64,000 nucleotides of DNA, taken from assembly GCA_900315595.1 (NCBI GenBank), contig OMZQ01000001.1:47775-111774 (forward strand). Reading direction: 5' to 3'. This DNA is from an uncultured Eubacteriales bacterium (GTDB lineage: Bacteria; Bacillota; Clostridia; Oscillospirales; Oscillospiraceae). A program made the translations under genes and the position numbers. Below are positions 10,319 through 19,119 of the stretch, one piece after another. The notes below the pieces were generated by a model. The model ran no database searches and was not told where the DNA came from. It worked only from the letters and a program-made list of their open reading frames with translations. Numbering within the stretch: position 1 is the first letter of the stretch; the number at the start of each line of letters is the position of its first letter.

Positions 10319-11116
10319 CTACAGAATGTCTTTCAGCCAGACAAGAATCAGAATGTGGACGGGGTAATAGGCGTAAAAGGCGAGCTGAAAGGCTTTTCTG
10401 CCAGTCTTCGCCTTTGGGGTCCATCCGCGACTGCCGTCATAGAGCAGGCAGAGGGGAACCGCCAGAAGGGAGTAAAGCTGGGCAAGAGACCAAGGATTCG
10501 GAGCGCTGATGGACCAAGGGCGACCGATCATAGCGCGGGCAAGCTGGCCCAGATAGTGGATCAGGCTTGGAGAAAAGACCGCTAGGAAGCACGCGGCCAG
10601 CAGAATCAGACTCTGCCTGCGGCGATCCGACTGTACAGAAAGAGGGTCCCCTGCCTTTCCGGGGGCGGGACAGAGATAGTAAAAGGCGAGTGCGAGCGGG
10701 ATGCCGGTCTGACCGTAGTCTGCGTGGAGCAGATCCCTGGTAAACAGAAACTGGACGCCGAGTATGATTCCAAGTCCCAGTACCAGTATGCCGCCCCGGT
10801 GCTTGAAAGTCTCCAGGAGCCAGATGCTCAGATAACCGATGAGGAGGGTGAACAGGACATTCAGGTCCCGCTGGAACGGGACGCCCTCAATCATCAGGCC
10901 GAACGGAACCTGTGAAACCAGGGCGAAGATGGCCAGACGCAGGGCGTAGCGCAGGCGGTTTGAGGTATGCCTGTAGCCCTCCGTCATCTGAAACACATAG
11001 ATCGGAAACGCCAACCGGCCGATGATCCGGAGAATCATCGGCCCGTAAAAGCAATATCCGATGTGGTCGATCAGCATGAACACGCTGGCAAGAAGCTTCA
11101 GTCCAAGCGCGGTCAT
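10319..11116 (-). CDS. TraX-family membrane protein
   Basis: A 265-aa polytopic protein. The N-terminus (LLASVFMLIDHIGYCF, then RIIGRLAFPIYVFQMTEGY) is the hallmark of the TraX family, multi-span proteins related to membrane acyltransferases. TraX itself N-acetylates F-pilin, but most chromosomal members have no known substrate. Hydrophobic segments recur through the protein, consistent with eight or more helices. The start overlaps the recR stop by 4 bp, so it is the last gene of the dnaX-ybaB-recR unit, an odd companion to replication and repair genes. Confidence 0.75.
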   Translation of the reverse strand: MTALGLKLLASVFMLIDHIGYCFYGPMILRIIGRLAFPIYVFQMTEGYRHTSNRLRYALRLAIFALVSQVPFGLMIEGVPFQRDLNVLFTLLIGYLSIWLLETFKHRGGILVLGLGIILGVQFLFTRDLLHADYGQTGIPLALAFYYLCPAPGKAGDPLSVQSDRRRQSLILLAACFLAVFSPSLIHYLGQLARAMIGRPWSISAPNPWSLAQLYSLLAVPLCLLYDGSRGWTPKAKTGRKAFQLAFYAYYPVHILILVWLKDIL

Positions 11117-11718
11117 TCCATTTCCCTTCTGCCCTCCAGGGCGCGAAGCAGGGTTACCTCGTCGGCGTATTCCAACTGACTGCCGACGGGAATGCCGTAG
11201 GCCAGGCGCGTAACCTTGACCTCCATCGGGCGGAGCAGACGGGAGATGTACATTGCGGTGGCCTCGCCCTCGGTATCCGGGTTCGTTGCCATAATGATCT
11301 CGCGCACACCGCCTTTGGCGACGCGGGTAAGCAGCTCTCGAATGCGGACGTCGTCCGGGCCGACGTGATTCAAGGGTGAGATCACGCCGTGCAGCACGTG
11401 ATAGACGCCGTTGAACTCACGGGCGCGTTCCATGGCGATCACGTCCCTGGGCTCGGCCACGACGCAGATCACACTGTGGTCTCTGGCTTCGTCGGCGCAG
11501 ATCGGACACTGCTCTGCGTCCGTCAGATTCTGACAGATCGGACAGGTGTGAACCGTCCGCTTGGCTGCAATGATCGCGTCGGCAAAGCCCTGCGCTTCTT
11601 CGTCGGAAAGGCTCAACAGGTGAAAGGCCAGACGCTGGGCGGTCTTTCCTCCGATTCCGGGCAGACGGGCGAATTCCTCCGTCAGCCGTTCCAGTGCGTT
11701 CGGAAAATACCGCTGCAT
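11113..11718 (-). CDS. recR: Recombination mediator protein RecR
   Basis: A 201-aa protein that works with RecF and RecO to load RecA at single-stranded gaps. A helix-hairpin-helix (LPGIGGKTAQRLAFHLL, about 19-35) is followed by a four-Cys zinc finger (Cys59, Cys62, Cys71, Cys74) and a Toprim domain (VVAEPRDVIAMER onward). The Walker-like C-terminal segment RLAYGIPVGSQLEYAD is typical. Order dnaX-ybaB-recR is the conserved bacterial arrangement. The start touches the end of ybaB and the stop overlaps the next gene. Confidence 0.97.
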   Translation of the reverse strand: MQRYFPNALERLTEEFARLPGIGGKTAQRLAFHLLSLSDEEAQGFADAIIAAKRTVHTCPICQNLTDAEQCPICADEARDHSVICVVAEPRDVIAMERAREFNGVYHVLHGVISPLNHVGPDDVRIRELLTRVAKGGVREIIMATNPDTEGEATAMYISRLLRPMEVKVTRLAYGIPVGSQLEYADEVTLLRALEGRREME

Positions 11719-12071
11719 CAGAACAGACCACCCAGGCCGCCGAGATTCAGGCTTCCGGTCAGCTTGTTCATATTGCTCTGCGCGTCGGCTTCAGCGCTGC
11801 GCATGGCCTCGTTCACAGCGGCGACGACCATATCCTGAAGCATTTCAACGTCGTCGGGGTCCACAGCCTCGGGCTGGATCTCGATGGAAACGACGGTGTG
11901 CTTGCCGTTGACGACCGCCTTCACCATACCGCCGCCGGAGGTCGCCTCATAGGTCTTGTTTTCGAGCTCCTCCTGCATTTTGATCATGTCCTGCTGCATC
12001 TTCTGGGCCTGCTTAATCATGTTCATATTCATGCCGCCCATCGGGTTGCCGCGATAACCGCCTTTTGCCAT
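11718..12071 (-). CDS. YbaB/EbfC-family nucleoid-associated protein
   Basis: A 117-aa DNA-binding protein that forms dimers and coats the nucleoid. The N-terminus is Gly/Met/Asn-rich (MAKGGYRGNPMGGMN), followed by the long helix KQAQKMQQDMIKMQEELE and the beta segment with VKAVVNGKHTVVSIEIQPE that define the family. The frame is open to 12095, but the ATG at 12071 is preceded by AAGGAGG and gives the expected N-terminus. It sits between dnaX and recR as in most bacteria. Confidence 0.93.
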   Translation of the reverse strand: MAKGGYRGNPMGGMNMNMIKQAQKMQQDMIKMQEELENKTYEATSGGGMVKAVVNGKHTVVSIEIQPEAVDPDDVEMLQDMVVAAVNEAMRSAEADAQSNMNKLTGSLNLGGLGGLF

Positions 12072-12148
12072 TGTAATATCCTCCTTAAAGTTCAATCTGT
12101 TGTTGTATCAGCCGCGCTTCTGGCGCGTGCAGCTCCTGACCGGAAGAC

Positions 12149-13774
12149 TTATTTCCGACTCTCCCGAATATGAATGACGTCGGGACGCTTGCGTCCAAGC
12201 TGCAGGAGCTGATTCATCGGATCGTCTGCGCCGCCGATGACACTCTTCTTCTGTACAAAGCGGACCTGAATGGGCCGCATCAGAATGGCCGAAGCCTTCT
12301 GTGAGAGAACCTGTCTGGTCTTTTCCGTATCTACGATGCCCTTGACAAAATCCGAGACGCAGACGAACTCCAGAACGTTTTCATTCAGCCGGGGTTCAAG
12401 ATTCCTCTGCGCAGAGAGCGGAAAATATCCGCGGACAGAGGGCTCGAGATCCGATTTCGAGCGCGTCACCAGATCTGCCCAAAAGCCGACGGGAAGCTCC
12501 TCGCACGGGGGCTCGGACGCAGCTTCCGGCGGAACGGAGACGGCTTCTTCCGCCTGCGGGGGCGGGAGCGTTTCCTCCGGCGGAGCGGGAACGGCTGGCG
12601 ACGGTTGAGGGGCGGAGACGAATTGGCCGGAGACCAGGCTCTCCTCAAGCCGCGTCAGACGGGCATTCAACGAAACGGGGTCCAGATTCAGCGAAGCGTC
12701 GCACATCTGAACCAGGCAAAGCTCCACGTCGATCCGCCGGTTTGCGCTGCGCTGGAAGCCGGCGGCAGTCTGCTGGAGGAGGGTCGTAATGCGCAGGAGC
12801 TCCCCCGAGGTGAACCGTGGCAGCAGAGCGCGAAGCTCCTCATCCGTGCAGACGCCGGTCAGCATGGATCTGCCAAAGGCCGGAGCCGTTTTCAGGATCA
12901 GAAGATCGCGGCTCAGAGAGATCAGCTCGTCCACAAGGGCGGACAGATCCTTTCCTTCGGCATACTGCTCGCCGAGCAGGGTCAGGGCGGTTTTGACGTC
13001 CTTTTCCGCAGCAGCCGTCAGAAGCTCCGCAGCCTTCCGCGCTCCGGCAATGCCGAGACAGTTGTAGACGGTTTCCGCCGTCAGCGGTCCGTTGGAGGAA
13101 GAAGCACACTGATCGAGCAGGCTCAGTCCGTCGCGGAGGGCGCCGTCAGCCAGTCTGGCAAGCAGATTGGACGCCGCGTCGTCGATCTGAATGCCTTCTT
13201 CATAGGCGACGTAGTGAATCCGGGAGGCGATCTCGTCGGGTGAGATGCGCCGGAAGGAAAAGCGCTGGCAGCGGGAGAGGATCGTAGCCGGGACCTTGTG
13301 CAGCTCCGTCGTGGCCAGAATGAACATCAGATGCGCCGGAGGCTCCTCGATGATCTTGAGCAGGGCGTTAAAGGCCGACATCGAGAGCATGTGGACTTCG
13401 TCGATGATATAGACGCGCTTTTTGACCTCCGCCGGGGCGTAGATCGCGTCTTCACGCAGGCCGCGCACGTTATCCACGCCGTTATTCGAGGCTGCGTCGA
13501 TTTCCAGAACGTCGGTGCAGCTTCCGTCGTCGATGCTTTTGCAGGCGGTGCAGCAGTTGCACGGATTGCCGTCCACCGGATGCAGGCAGTTGACCGCCTT
13601 GGCTAAGATTTTGGAGCAGGTGGTCTTGCCGGTGCCGCGCGAGCCGGTGAACAGATAGGCATGGCTCAGCTTACCGGAGATGAGCTGCGATTTGAGGACC
13701 TGTGTCACGCTTTCCTGCCCCACGACGTCGTCAAAGGTTTGTGGACGGTATTTACGGTATAGTGCCTGATACAA
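12149..13774 (-). CDS. dnaX: DNA polymerase III subunit gamma/tau
   Basis: The clamp-loader motor and replisome organiser, 541 aa. The AAA+ module has Walker A GSRGTGKT (44-51), a zinc module with Cys63, Cys72, Cys75 and Cys78, and Walker B IIDEVHML. A Pro/Ala/Glu-rich linker (about 395-440) leads to a short tau-like C-terminal domain. The start codon is TTG (rc 13772-13774), preceded by an AGGGGAGGGG ribosome-binding site. That site begins only a few bases after the end of the SRP RNA helix. No A-run frameshift site of the E. coli kind was noticed. Confidence 0.95.
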   Translation of the reverse strand: MYQALYRKYRPQTFDDVVGQESVTQVLKSQLISGKLSHAYLFTGSRGTGKTTCSKILAKAVNCLHPVDGNPCNCCTACKSIDDGSCTDVLEIDAASNNGVDNVRGLREDAIYAPAEVKKRVYIIDEVHMLSMSAFNALLKIIEEPPAHLMFILATTELHKVPATILSRCQRFSFRRISPDEIASRIHYVAYEEGIQIDDAASNLLARLADGALRDGLSLLDQCASSSNGPLTAETVYNCLGIAGARKAAELLTAAAEKDVKTALTLLGEQYAEGKDLSALVDELISLSRDLLILKTAPAFGRSMLTGVCTDEELRALLPRFTSGELLRITTLLQQTAAGFQRSANRRIDVELCLVQMCDASLNLDPVSLNARLTRLEESLVSGQFVSAPQPSPAVPAPPEETLPPPQAEEAVSVPPEAASEPPCEELPVGFWADLVTRSKSDLEPSVRGYFPLSAQRNLEPRLNENVLEFVCVSDFVKGIVDTEKTRQVLSQKASAILMRPIQVRFVQKKSVIGGADDPMNQLLQLGRKRPDVIHIRESRK

Positions 13775-13794
13775 GTCTTCCCCTCCCCTTTAGA

Positions 13795-14110
13795 CGTACC
13801 GGCTCATGACAAGATCGCACACCTACATTTGAATCAGCGTTATCCCCGTTTCCCGAACAGCCAGCTCAGAAACGGCATCCTCACGGCACACGGCGCTTTC
13901 CGCTTAATGCTGCTCGGTTCCCCGCCTGACATGGTTCACGGGGCGCCGTTGCGTGAGACCGTCTCCTCAACACCGCTTATACGGACAGCGAGACAACGCA
14001 AACCCGGGTGTAGGGATTCACTCCTGCTGTAGCGGATTGCAGGTTACAGGGCACCGCTATCTCCCCGGCTAGTGCGACCTTGTCACAAGCCGGTACGCTT
14101 ATGACAAGTC
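13795..14110 (-). ncRNA. ffs: Signal recognition particle RNA, large Firmicutes form
   Basis: Read on the minus strand, the region contains the conserved domain IV core GTCAGGCGGGGAACCGAGCA (13911-13930, the Ffh-binding hairpin) and the 5' domain block GGGGAGATAGCGGTGCCCTG (14046-14065) typical of Alu-bearing Bacillus/Clostridium scRNA. The two ends pair: about 26 nt near 14071-14096 are complementary, with a few G-U pairs, to 13795-13820. The length near 300 nt is slightly above the usual ~265 nt. The location just upstream of dnaX is the conserved one. Exact ends are inferred from pairing. Confidence 0.93.
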
Positions 14111-14117
14111 TTATTCT

Positions 14118-14146
14118 ATTTTACACAAAATGCAACAAATTTGCAA
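14118..14146 (-). promoter_or_regulatory. Putative sigma-A promoter of the SRP RNA
   Basis: On the minus strand TTGCAA (14141-14146) and TAAAAT (14118-14123) are 17 bp apart, placing the start near 14111, directly before the SRP RNA. The promoter begins right after the acpP stop codon and may also serve dnaX by read-through. Confidence 0.75.
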
Positions 14147-14149
14147 GCA

Positions 14150-14368
14150 TTAATCCAGCTTGGATTCAATAAAGTCAGCCAGCTCGCCGAGCGTGGTGAC
14201 CTTCTCGTCCAGCTCCAGATCGACGCCAAGCTCCTCTTCGAGGTCCATCAGCATTTCAACGGTATCCAGAGAATCGAGATGCAGGCTTTCAAAGGTCGTA
14301 TCGCGATTCAGGTTTTCAGCAGAAAGATCAAGCTCCCGGGACAGATAAGAAATGAGCTTTTCCAGCAT
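14150..14368 (-). CDS. acpP: Acyl carrier protein
   Basis: A 72-aa acidic four-helix protein. The DSL motif (LDSLDTVEML) supplies Ser33, the attachment point for 4'-phosphopantetheine, and the following MDLEEELGVDLE is the ACP recognition helix. It is a stand-alone ACP lying between rpoD and the SRP RNA, with no fatty-acid synthesis gene beside it. It has its own promoter and an AGGAGG site. It may be the main fatty-acid ACP or a second, specialised one; the sequence alone does not decide. Confidence 0.9.
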   Translation of the reverse strand: MLEKLISYLSRELDLSAENLNRDTTFESLHLDSLDTVEMLMDLEEELGVDLELDEKVTTLGELADFIESKLD

Positions 14369-14433
14369 TCGTTTTGCCTCCTGTAAAATCCGAATTTCAA
14401 CCGGCCCTGCAAGGGGCCTTTTTACTATAATGT

Positions 14434-14461
14434 ATCATACGGATTTTTTCTGTATTGTCAA
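14434..14461 (-). promoter_or_regulatory. Putative sigma-A promoter of acpP
   Basis: On the minus strand a consensus -35 TTGACA (14456-14461) and -10 TATGAT (14434-14439) are 16 bp apart, in the gap after rpoD. The leader of about 60 nt holds a small GC hairpin (14403-14418). Confidence 0.75.
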
Positions 14462-14486
14462 GCAAAATTTTTGTGAACCGGAAAAA

Positions 14487-15641
14487 TCAGCTCAGAAAAT
14501 CCTTGAGCAGCTTGGAGCGAGACGGATGCCGCAGCTTGCGCAGAGCCTTCGCTTCGATCTGGCGAACCCGTTCGCGGGTCACGTTGAATTCGCGGCCAAC
14601 CTCCTCAAGCGTATGGGCGCGTCCGTCCTCCAGACCGAAGCGCAGACGGAGCACCTTACATTCGCGGGTAGAGAGCGTCTTCATGACGTCGCTCAACTGA
14701 GAACGGAGCATATTGTAGGACGCGGATTCCGCAGGCTCAGCCAGCTCGCTGTCGGGAATGAAGTCGCCCAGATGGCTGTCGTCCTCCTCACCCACCGGCG
14801 TCTCCAGGGAGACCGGGTCCTGGGCGATCTTCATGACCTCGGCGATTTTATCCTCCGGGATACCAAGCTGCTCGCTGATCTCCGTCAAAGTCGGCTCATG
14901 CCCAAGCTCCTGCACCAAGGACCGCGAGGCGCGGGAGACGCGGTTGATCGTCTCGACCATGTGGACCGGAATGCGAATCGTGCGGGCCTGGTCAGCGACG
15001 GCTCGGGTAATGGACTGACGGATCCACCAGGTCGCGTAGGTGGAGAACTTGTAGCCCTTGGTGTAGTCAAACTTCTCCACTGCCTTCAAAAGGCCCATGT
15101 TCCCCTCCTGGATCAGATCCAGAAGCTGCATGCCGCGGCCGAGATAATGCTTGGCTACGGATACGACCAGGCGCAGATTGGCCTCGACCATACGCTTCTT
15201 GGCGGCCTCGTCGCCCTCGGCGATCCGGCGGGCAAGATCGATCTCCTCCTCCGCAGAGAGAAGGTCGATCTTGCCGATTTCCTTGAGGTACATCCGGACC
15301 GGATCGGTCAGATTTGCCTCGTCGCTTTCCAGGTCCGCAAGATTGTCGCTTTCCGAAACGGTTTCCCCGCTTCTCTCTAACTGCAGAATCTCGGAGTCAG
15401 TGGGCAGAAGATCGCTTGCAGAAGCAACGATCTCAGCCACGTCGGATACGTCGATCTCGATCCCTGCGTGTTCAAGGGCGTCATAGATCTTTTCGGTTTG
15501 TTTTTCATCGGCGTCGATGGCGTCGAGCGTCTGAAAAAGCTGTTTGGAGGTGACCTTGCCGTTTTTCTTTCCAAGCTCTACGAGCGCGCGAATCCGCTGC
15601 TGCATCTGTTCCATGGTTTCTGCGTTATGGTTCTGTTCCAA
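14487..15641 (-). CDS. rpoD: Primary RNA polymerase sigma factor (sigma-A/RpoD)
   Basis: The housekeeping sigma factor, 384 aa. Region 1.2 ([15 protein letters not shown]) and region 2 with the promoter-melting and -10 recognition part ([19 protein letters not shown], then [10 protein letters not shown]) are followed by region 3. Region 4.2 ends with [20 protein letters not shown], the -35 recognition helix. The short region 1.1 is Firmicutes-like. The gene starts 1 bp after dnaG ends, preserving the dnaG-rpoD order of the macromolecular synthesis operon. Promoters seen in this window fit its expected consensus with 16-17 bp spacers. Confidence 0.97.
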   Translation of the reverse strand: MEQNHNAETMEQMQQRIRALVELGKKNGKVTSKQLFQTLDAIDADEKQTEKIYDALEHAGIEIDVSDVAEIVASASDLLPTDSEILQLERSGETVSESDNLADLESDEANLTDPVRMYLKEIGKIDLLSAEEEIDLARRIAEGDEAAKKRMVEANLRLVVSVAKHYLGRGMQLLDLIQEGNMGLLKAVEKFDYTKGYKFSTYATWWIRQSITRAVADQARTIRIPVHMVETINRVSRASRSLVQELGHEPTLTEISEQLGIPEDKIAEVMKIAQDPVSLETPVGEEDDSHLGDFIPDSELAEPAESASYNMLRSQLSDVMKTLSTRECKVLRLRFGLEDGRAHTLEEVGREFNVTRERVRQIEAKALRKLRHPSRSKLLKDFLS

Positions 15642-15642
15642 G

Positions 15643-17403
15643 TTACTTCCCTCCGTATCCTTTTTTGGATTTTAACCTGCTTTGCAGGGCCAGAAGATCG
15701 GTTTCTGAATCGGACTGGTTCTTTTTATCGTGTTCCTCTTGAATGATGCTCACACAATCACGAAATGCATCGTCTCCGGCTACGCGGTCCATTTTGCCGG
15801 TCACGGCGGACAGATGGGCCATTTCGTCGGCGGTGAAGCCCTCTAAGACGGCCAGGGAGACGGTCCGACCGTCCTTGTGCCGCTGCCGAAGCGCGTCGTA
15901 GGCGCGGCCCAGGACCGGAACGGAAAACGATTCGCCGGTCAGGCTCGGGGCCAGATCAAACTGGGCGGGCTCCACCAGGACTTGCGCCAGGACGTTCTCC
16001 TCGGCGCGGGCCGAGCGAAGATTGTCATAGCGAATCTCGCGGAATTTCGGCTGGATGGCAGCCGCCGGTGAGAGATCGCGCTTCTCCTTCTGCCGCTTTT
16101 CCCGATATTGCCGCTTTTTATACGCCTTCCCAACCTCAAGGAGCATGGCGTCCTTCGAGATTCCTGCGGCCTTCGCCGCACGGTCTGCGTAGATCTCGCG
16201 TTCGACGGAATTGGAGAAGGTGGAGATCAGCTCCGCAGCCTTGTGTGAGAATTCGACGCGTTGTTCGTCCACAGTGAGGTTATACTGACCTTGAATGGAC
16301 AGAAGGCGGTAGTCCGCCTGGTTCTCGGAGCCCTGCAGGAGAACGGCAAAGGGGTCTGCGCCGAATTTGTGCAAAAATTCGTCGGGATCCTTGGCGTCGT
16401 GCAGACGCAGAATCTTGACCTTGACCCCCGCCTTGGTGAACATGTCGATGGCGCGCTGGGTCGCGTTCTGCCCAGCCTGATCGCTGTCGTAGGTCATTAC
16501 AACCTGATCCACGTATTTGCTGATGATATTCACCTGTTCCTCGGTCAGAGCCGTGCCCTGGGAGGCCACGGCGCAGTCAAAGCCGAACTGGTGGCAGGCG
16601 ATCACGTCCAGCGGGCCCTCGCAGAGGATGATTCTCCCCTGCTTGGACTTTTTGACGATGTTCATCGCGTAGAGGAATTTGCGCTTCTGGAAGATCAGCG
16701 TCTCCCCGGAATTGATGTACTTCGGCTTGCCGTCCGGGTCGAGCGTGCGCCCGGCGAAGCCGACCACGTTGCCGCGTATGTCGATCAGCGGAAATATCAC
16801 GCGGTTGCGGAACTTATCGTAGAAATTGGTTCTCCCGTTTTTCTCCTTGGAGACGGCGAGATCGGCGGCGAGCAGCTCGGCACGGGTATAGCCCTTCTGT
16901 TCCATCGCGTCCGCCAGACTTCTCCATCCGTCGGGAGCGAAGCCGATGCCGAAGCGGCTGACCGTGTTCCAGTCCAGACCCCGGCGGAGCAGATAGGCCC
17001 GAGCGGGTTGACCGTCGCCGCTTTTGAGCTGATCGTGGAAAAACCTTGCTGCGTCCTTGCAGAGCGCCCAGAGACGCTCTTGCTCGCGATAGCGGCTCTC
17101 GTATTCGCGGTCGTCCGGAACCTCCAAATTGACGCGCTGGGCCAGAAAGCGAACGGCGTCGGGATAGCTCAGACTTTCGATCTCCATGATGAAGTTGATG
17201 ACGCCGCCGCCCTTGTGACAGCCGAAGCAGTAGTACATCTGTTTATTCGGCGCGACGGAGAAGGAGGCCGTTTTCTCCCCGTGGAAGGGGCAGAGGCCGA
17301 AGTAATTCGCGCCGCTGCGCTTCAACTGGACGTATTGGCCGACCACGTCCTCAATCGGATTGCGGGCGATCAGCTCGTCCAGAAACGCTTGGGGAAAGGC
17401 CAC
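15643..17403 (-). CDS. dnaG: DNA primase
   Basis: Synthesises RNA primers at the replication fork. The 586-aa protein has an N-terminal CHC2 zinc ribbon (Cys38, His41, Cys59, Cys62), a Toprim catalytic core with [10 protein letters not shown] and [10 protein letters not shown], and a C-terminal helicase-interacting domain. The GTG at 17403 was chosen: it gives [21 protein letters not shown], matching the family start, and AAGGAGG precedes it by 8 nt. The longer open frame to 17478 would overlap dgt and adds unrelated residues. It lies between dgt and rpoD. Confidence 0.96.
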   Translation of the reverse strand: MAFPQAFLDELIARNPIEDVVGQYVQLKRSGANYFGLCPFHGEKTASFSVAPNKQMYYCFGCHKGGGVINFIMEIESLSYPDAVRFLAQRVNLEVPDDREYESRYREQERLWALCKDAARFFHDQLKSGDGQPARAYLLRRGLDWNTVSRFGIGFAPDGWRSLADAMEQKGYTRAELLAADLAVSKEKNGRTNFYDKFRNRVIFPLIDIRGNVVGFAGRTLDPDGKPKYINSGETLIFQKRKFLYAMNIVKKSKQGRIILCEGPLDVIACHQFGFDCAVASQGTALTEEQVNIISKYVDQVVMTYDSDQAGQNATQRAIDMFTKAGVKVKILRLHDAKDPDEFLHKFGADPFAVLLQGSENQADYRLLSIQGQYNLTVDEQRVEFSHKAAELISTFSNSVEREIYADRAAKAAGISKDAMLLEVGKAYKKRQYREKRQKEKRDLSPAAAIQPKFREIRYDNLRSARAEENVLAQVLVEPAQFDLAPSLTGESFSVPVLGRAYDALRQRHKDGRTVSLAVLEGFTADEMAHLSAVTGKMDRVAGDDAFRDCVSIIQEEHDKKNQSDSETDLLALQSRLKSKKGYGGK

Positions 17404-17437
17404 GGGGTTCACCTCCTTTGGGAGAGCAAAAATACGA

Positions 17438-18442
17438 TCAACGGATCGACCAAGCGGTCGGTACGAAGATCTCTTCAAATTTGAAAACGGCGTATTTGTC
17501 GGTCATGCCGGCCACGTAGTCGCATACGACGCGGGGCATGCCCTCCAGATCAAGCTGCGTCCGAAAATCGGGCGGCAGCTTTTCGGGATGACTGTTGTAA
17601 TAGCGGTAGAGCTCCTGGATGATCAGACGGGCCTTCGACTCCTCGCCCTTTGCCTTTGGATTGCGGTAGACGCGTTCAAACATGAATTCCCGGAGCTTGA
17701 GCATGGTTTGCAGGACCTCCGGCGTCATGCTGATCTCCGCTTTTCCGGCGGAGCTTTTCACAAGGTCGGAGACCAGGGTGTTGATCCGCTGGGAGTGCTT
17801 GCAGCCGAGCACGTCGGAGATCTCGGCGGGGATGTCTTCGTTTTTCAGAATACCGGCCCGCATTGCGTCGTCAATGTCGTGGTTGATATAGGCGATCCGA
17901 TCGGCGTAGCGGACGATCTGACCCTCCAGGCTCTCGGAGATCTCGGGGCCGCTGTGGCAAAGGATCCCACGCCGGACCTCATAGGTCAGATTCAGCCCCT
18001 CCCCGTCCTTTTCGAGCTTGTCCACCACGCGCAAGGATTGTTCGTTGTGGTGGAACGGAATTCCCATCACCTCGGAGAGGGCCGCTTCACCGGCGTGTCC
18101 GAACGGCGTGTGGCCGAGGTCGTGACCCATTGCAGCGGCCTCCGTCAGATCCTCATTCAGACGCAGACAGCGGGCGATCGTTCTGGCAATCCGCGAGACC
18201 TCAAGGGTGTGGGTCATACGGGTGCGGTAATGGTCGCCCTCCGGCTGCAGAAAAACCTGCGTTTTGTGCATCAGGCGGCGGAAGGATCGGCTGTGGAGAA
18301 TGCGGTCTGCGTCGCGCTGATAGCAGGTTCGGTCCTCGGCCTCCGGCTCCGGACGGCCGCGACCCCTGGTCTGCGAAGCAAGCGCAGCCCAGGGGGCAAG
18401 ATATTCAGCCTCACGGCGTTCGAGTTCTTCCCGAATGCTCAT
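17438..18442 (-). CDS. dGTP triphosphohydrolase-like HD-domain protein
   Basis: A 334-aa HD-superfamily phosphohydrolase, expected to cut dNTPs into nucleoside and tripolyphosphate. Metal-binding motifs are present: SFRRLMHKTQVF, RMTHTLEVSRI, the HD pair in MGHDLGHTPFGHAGE, and YADRIAYINHDIDDA. The length matches the shorter dgt-like form common beside dnaG in Clostridia. The ATG at 18442 was preferred to one four codons upstream because GGTGAT lies at ribosome-binding distance. The true nucleotide preference cannot be read from the sequence. Confidence 0.9.
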   Translation of the reverse strand: MSIREELERREAEYLAPWAALASQTRGRGRPEPEAEDRTCYQRDADRILHSRSFRRLMHKTQVFLQPEGDHYRTRMTHTLEVSRIARTIARCLRLNEDLTEAAAMGHDLGHTPFGHAGEAALSEVMGIPFHHNEQSLRVVDKLEKDGEGLNLTYEVRRGILCHSGPEISESLEGQIVRYADRIAYINHDIDDAMRAGILKNEDIPAEISDVLGCKHSQRINTLVSDLVKSSAGKAEISMTPEVLQTMLKLREFMFERVYRNPKAKGEESKARLIIQELYRYYNSHPEKLPPDFRTQLDLEGMPRVVCDYVAGMTDKYAVFKFEEIFVPTAWSIR

Positions 18443-18486
18443 TGTTATCACCATAGATATGATACGATAAAAAAATGGAAAATCCT

Positions 18487-19119
18487 TTAATCGCTGACCG
18501 GAAAAGCGCGGAATTCTGTCCCGGCGTCAATGCCCTGCACCGTACCGGCAGTCAGATCAGTCACGCGGGCCAAATAATCCTCAGCCGCGTCCGCAGGGAG
18601 GATCACGTGCAGGCAGACGTCGGCTCCGTATTCGGTGTCCAGGATCTGGCCGCCGGAGCGCTCGGTCTGCTGCCGCAGGCGTTCGTAATAGGTGTAGGGC
18701 AGGATCAGATCGAGCTTTTGCCACAGGCGCTTGACAGAGATGCCCGCCTCCGTTACCGCGTCCCGCGCAGCCTTTCCGTAGGCGCGAACCAGTCCGCCCG
18801 TGCCAAGCAGAGTTCCGCCGAAGTAGCGGGTCACGATACAGCAGACGTTTTCCAGGTTCTGCCCGCGCAGGACGTCCAGAACCGGCATACCCGCCGTGCC
18901 CTGCGGCTCGCCGTCGTCGGAGTAACGCATCGGTCCGCCGTGAATGATATAGGCAAAGACGTTATGCGTGGCGTCCCAATGACGGGCGCGCATTTCCTTC
19001 AGGCGGGCCAGGGCCTCCTCCTCGGTCTCAACGACCCAGATCCGGCCGATAAAGCGGGATTTTTTTTCGATGAATTCCGTCTCGGAATCCCGTGTCGGTA
19101 CGCGGTAGCTCTCCATCAT
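18487..19119 (-). CDS. YigZ/IMPACT family protein
   Basis: A 210-aa cytoplasmic protein of the UPF0029/IMPACT family. The N-terminal domain has the hallmark KSRFIGRIW, HWDATHNVFAYI and DDGEPQGTAGMPVLDVLRG segments, and RYFGGTLLGTGGLVRAYGKA follows; the C-terminal domain is the ferredoxin-like half. Eukaryotic IMPACT binds the translation regulator GCN1. The bacterial role is unclear, though related proteins bind nucleic acid. The start overlaps the hflX stop by 3 bp (ATGA junction), suggesting translational coupling. Confidence 0.9.
   Translation of the reverse strand: MMESYRVPTRDSETEFIEKKSRFIGRIWVVETEEEALARLKEMRARHWDATHNVFAYIIHGGPMRYSDDGEPQGTAGMPVLDVLRGQNLENVCCIVTRYFGGTLLGTGGLVRAYGKAARDAVTEAGISVKRLWQKLDLILPYTYYERLRQQTERSGGQILDTEYGADVCLHVILPADAAEDYLARVTDLTAGTVQGIDAGTEFRAFPVSD

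Noticed and set aside
14402..14423. GC hairpin followed by TTTTT on the + strand between acpP and rpoD
   Set aside because: It looks like a + strand terminator, but no + strand gene precedes it. On the minus strand it is only part of the acpP leader.
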